Shown: positions 63,150 to 64,000 of the stretch, in pieces | Position numbering within the stretch: the stretch's first letter is position 1 | Layout: each line of letters starts with the position of its first letter | Origin: Gracilimonas sp040117685 | Lineage (GTDB): Bacteria; Bacteroidota; Rhodothermia; Balneolales; Balneolaceae | DNA: 64,000 bases | Reading direction: 5' to 3' | NCBI RefSeq assembly: GCF_040117685.2 | Contig: NZ_JBEDYP020000012.1 | Location: 434,001 to 498,000 of the forward strand | The notes under the pieces: generated by a model | The model's input: only the letters and a program-made list of their open reading frames with translations | Database searches by the model: none | What the model was told of the DNA's origin: nothing | Made by a program: the position numbers and the translations under genes

Positions 63150-64000
63150 TATCCTTCCCCGTTTTTAAGTTCCGCTTCGATATTTAAAAGAGATATGTCA
63201 TCTACAGTAATGCTTTCCAAGTTGTCCGGATCGAAACTGGTAAAATTTTGAATGTTGAATTCTAAATTTTGAATTTTTTTGTCCGGCTGATATTTATTCA
63301 CACCGACCAATACTTTCTCTTTATGTTGGTAAGCCTCAATTTTTTCTTTTCGTGAAGCAGCTACCAACTCTTGAATGTATCCGGAATTAAGCGCCTCGTA
63401 AAAACCACCTTTGGCTTCAATATCCTGGAATAACTCCCAGCTTTTCTGTGCCATGCTATCGGTTAGCATTTCAATGTAGTACGAACCGGCACCGGGATCG
63501 GCCACTTTGTCAAGATATGCTTCTTCCTGAAGAATGAGCTGAATATTCCGGGCGATTCGTGAAGAAAAGCCGGAGTCTTTTGAAAAGTGCTCATCATAAC
63601 GATGAACTGTAATGGAATTACAGCCGCCGATTGCCGCCGACATAGCTTCTGTAGTAGTTCGAAGCATGTTATTGTGGGCATCCGACTGGGATTTATTCCA
63701 AAAACTGGTTTCAGCGTGAATGGAAGGGGTGATGTTATTCAAACCATATTCGTCCAGAACCTGTCCCCATGTTCGCTTAAAAGCTCTGAATTTTGCAATC
63801 TCGAGAAAGTAATTAGGGCCGGTTGCAAAATTAAAGTTCAAATTTCCGCCCATCTTTGAATTAAAACCGAGGTATTCATTGCCTGCAGCCAAAGAGAAAG
63901 CAAGTTGTTGAATGATAGTAGCACCCGCATTGGCAAAAACAGAAGAATCGATAGCACAGAATGAAAATACTTCGCCAAAGGCATTCAGTGTTTTTTCAAT
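63149..64000 (-). CDS. mutA: Methylmalonyl-CoA mutase, small (beta) subunit, C-terminal part
   Basis: The frame is open to the right edge (64000), so the gene begins outside the window; an internal TTG at 63892 is not the real start, because the same frame continues upstream with ...IIQQLAFSLAAGNEYL. Visible: TETSFWNKSQSDAHNNMLR-like region and FSSRIARNIQLILQEEAYLDKVADPGAGSYYIEMLTD. This subunit lacks a working cobalamin site in known mutases. Its stop overlaps mutB in TAATG. Confidence 0.93.
   Translation of the reverse strand: MEKTLNAFGEVFSFCAIDSSVFANAGATIIQQLAFSLAAGNEYLGFNSKMGGNLNFNFATGPNYFLEIAKFRAFKRTWGQVLDEYGLNNITPSIHAETSFWNKSQSDAHNNMLRTTTEAMSAAIGGCNSITVHRYDEHFSKDSGFSSRIARNIQLILQEEAYLDKVADPGAGSYYIEMLTDSMAQKSWELFQDIEAKGGFYEALNSGYIQELVAASRKEKIEAYQHKEKVLVGVNKYQPDKKIQNLEFNIQNFTSFDPDNLESITVDDISLLNIEAELKNGEG

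Noticed and set aside
63149..63892. Short mutA gene starting at 63892
   Set aside because: The same frame continues upstream without stop to the window edge with family-typical sequence; the TTG at 63892 is internal.

Overview
The window looks like chromosome of a marine or saline member of the Balneolota (Balneolaceae-like, Bacteroidota/Rhodothermota side). The evidence is indirect: type IX secretion (T9SS) C-terminal sorting signals, PorV-type and TonB-dependent outer-membrane proteins with carboxypeptidase-regulatory N-termini, many Cys-anchored lipoproteins, the folP-cdaA and coaD-rsmD-DUF3822 gene pairs, a methylmalonyl-CoA pathway, and frequent TTG/GTG starts. No rRNA, prophage, complete IS element or CRISPR array was seen.

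Layout. 1-6.6 kb: a periplasmic copper-chaperone-like lipoprotein, a lipoprotein of four DUF7282-like repeats, a SAM methyltransferase, small exported or unknown proteins and a GAF-SpoIIE phosphatase. 6.58-7.2 kb: an intact tRNA-Pro(GGG) flanked by two tRNA-like chimeras, a small GIY-YIG nuclease ORF and a duplicated terminator; this looks like a tRNA-targeting mini-element and is one of the two most unusual loci here. 7.2-25.5 kb: mostly minus-strand housekeeping genes (methylmalonyl-CoA epimerase, Xaa-Pro peptidase, M48 protease plus CHASE2 adenylate cyclase, flavin reductase, PolX, YraN, GbsR/MarR regulator, FmdB-like protein, aminotransferase, CoaD, RsmD, DUF3822). Plus-strand genes among them are an AI-2E-type permease, a MORN lipoprotein, an AbrB/PIN toxin-antitoxin pair and a SulP transporter broken by a frameshift. 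25.5-38 kb: a MATE exporter, YihY, SixA, a lower-GC-looking island with a subtilase and an Asp-box lipoprotein between duplicated terminators, stress genes (Dps, CsbD, MscS), a free-standing four-helix-bundle gene flanked by inverted repeats, a DUF349 protein and a metallo-beta-lactamase-fold hydrolase.

38.3-41.2 kb: an arsenosugar-type cluster (peroxidase-like protein, ArsS radical SAM enzyme, two glycosyltransferases). 41.2-56.3 kb: a long surface-protein block (two T9SS-type cargo proteins, a lipoprotein, a TonB-dependent receptor, a PorV/PorQ protein, an NHL-repeat lipoprotein, then a second TonB-dependent receptor). 56.4-59.8 kb: a nucleotide-pyrophosphatase-like lipoprotein, 7Fe ferredoxin, FolP and CdaA (c-di-AMP synthase). 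59.9-64 kb: the methylmalonyl-CoA mutase operon mutA-mutB-meaB; mutA runs off the right end. It would work with the epimerase at 7.2 kb in propionyl-CoA/succinyl-CoA interconversion.

Intergenic regions carry several families of short palindromic repeats. The clearest has perfect 17-bp arms and a 32-33-nt spacer. It occurs three times, and one copy shows a compensatory base change in both arms.
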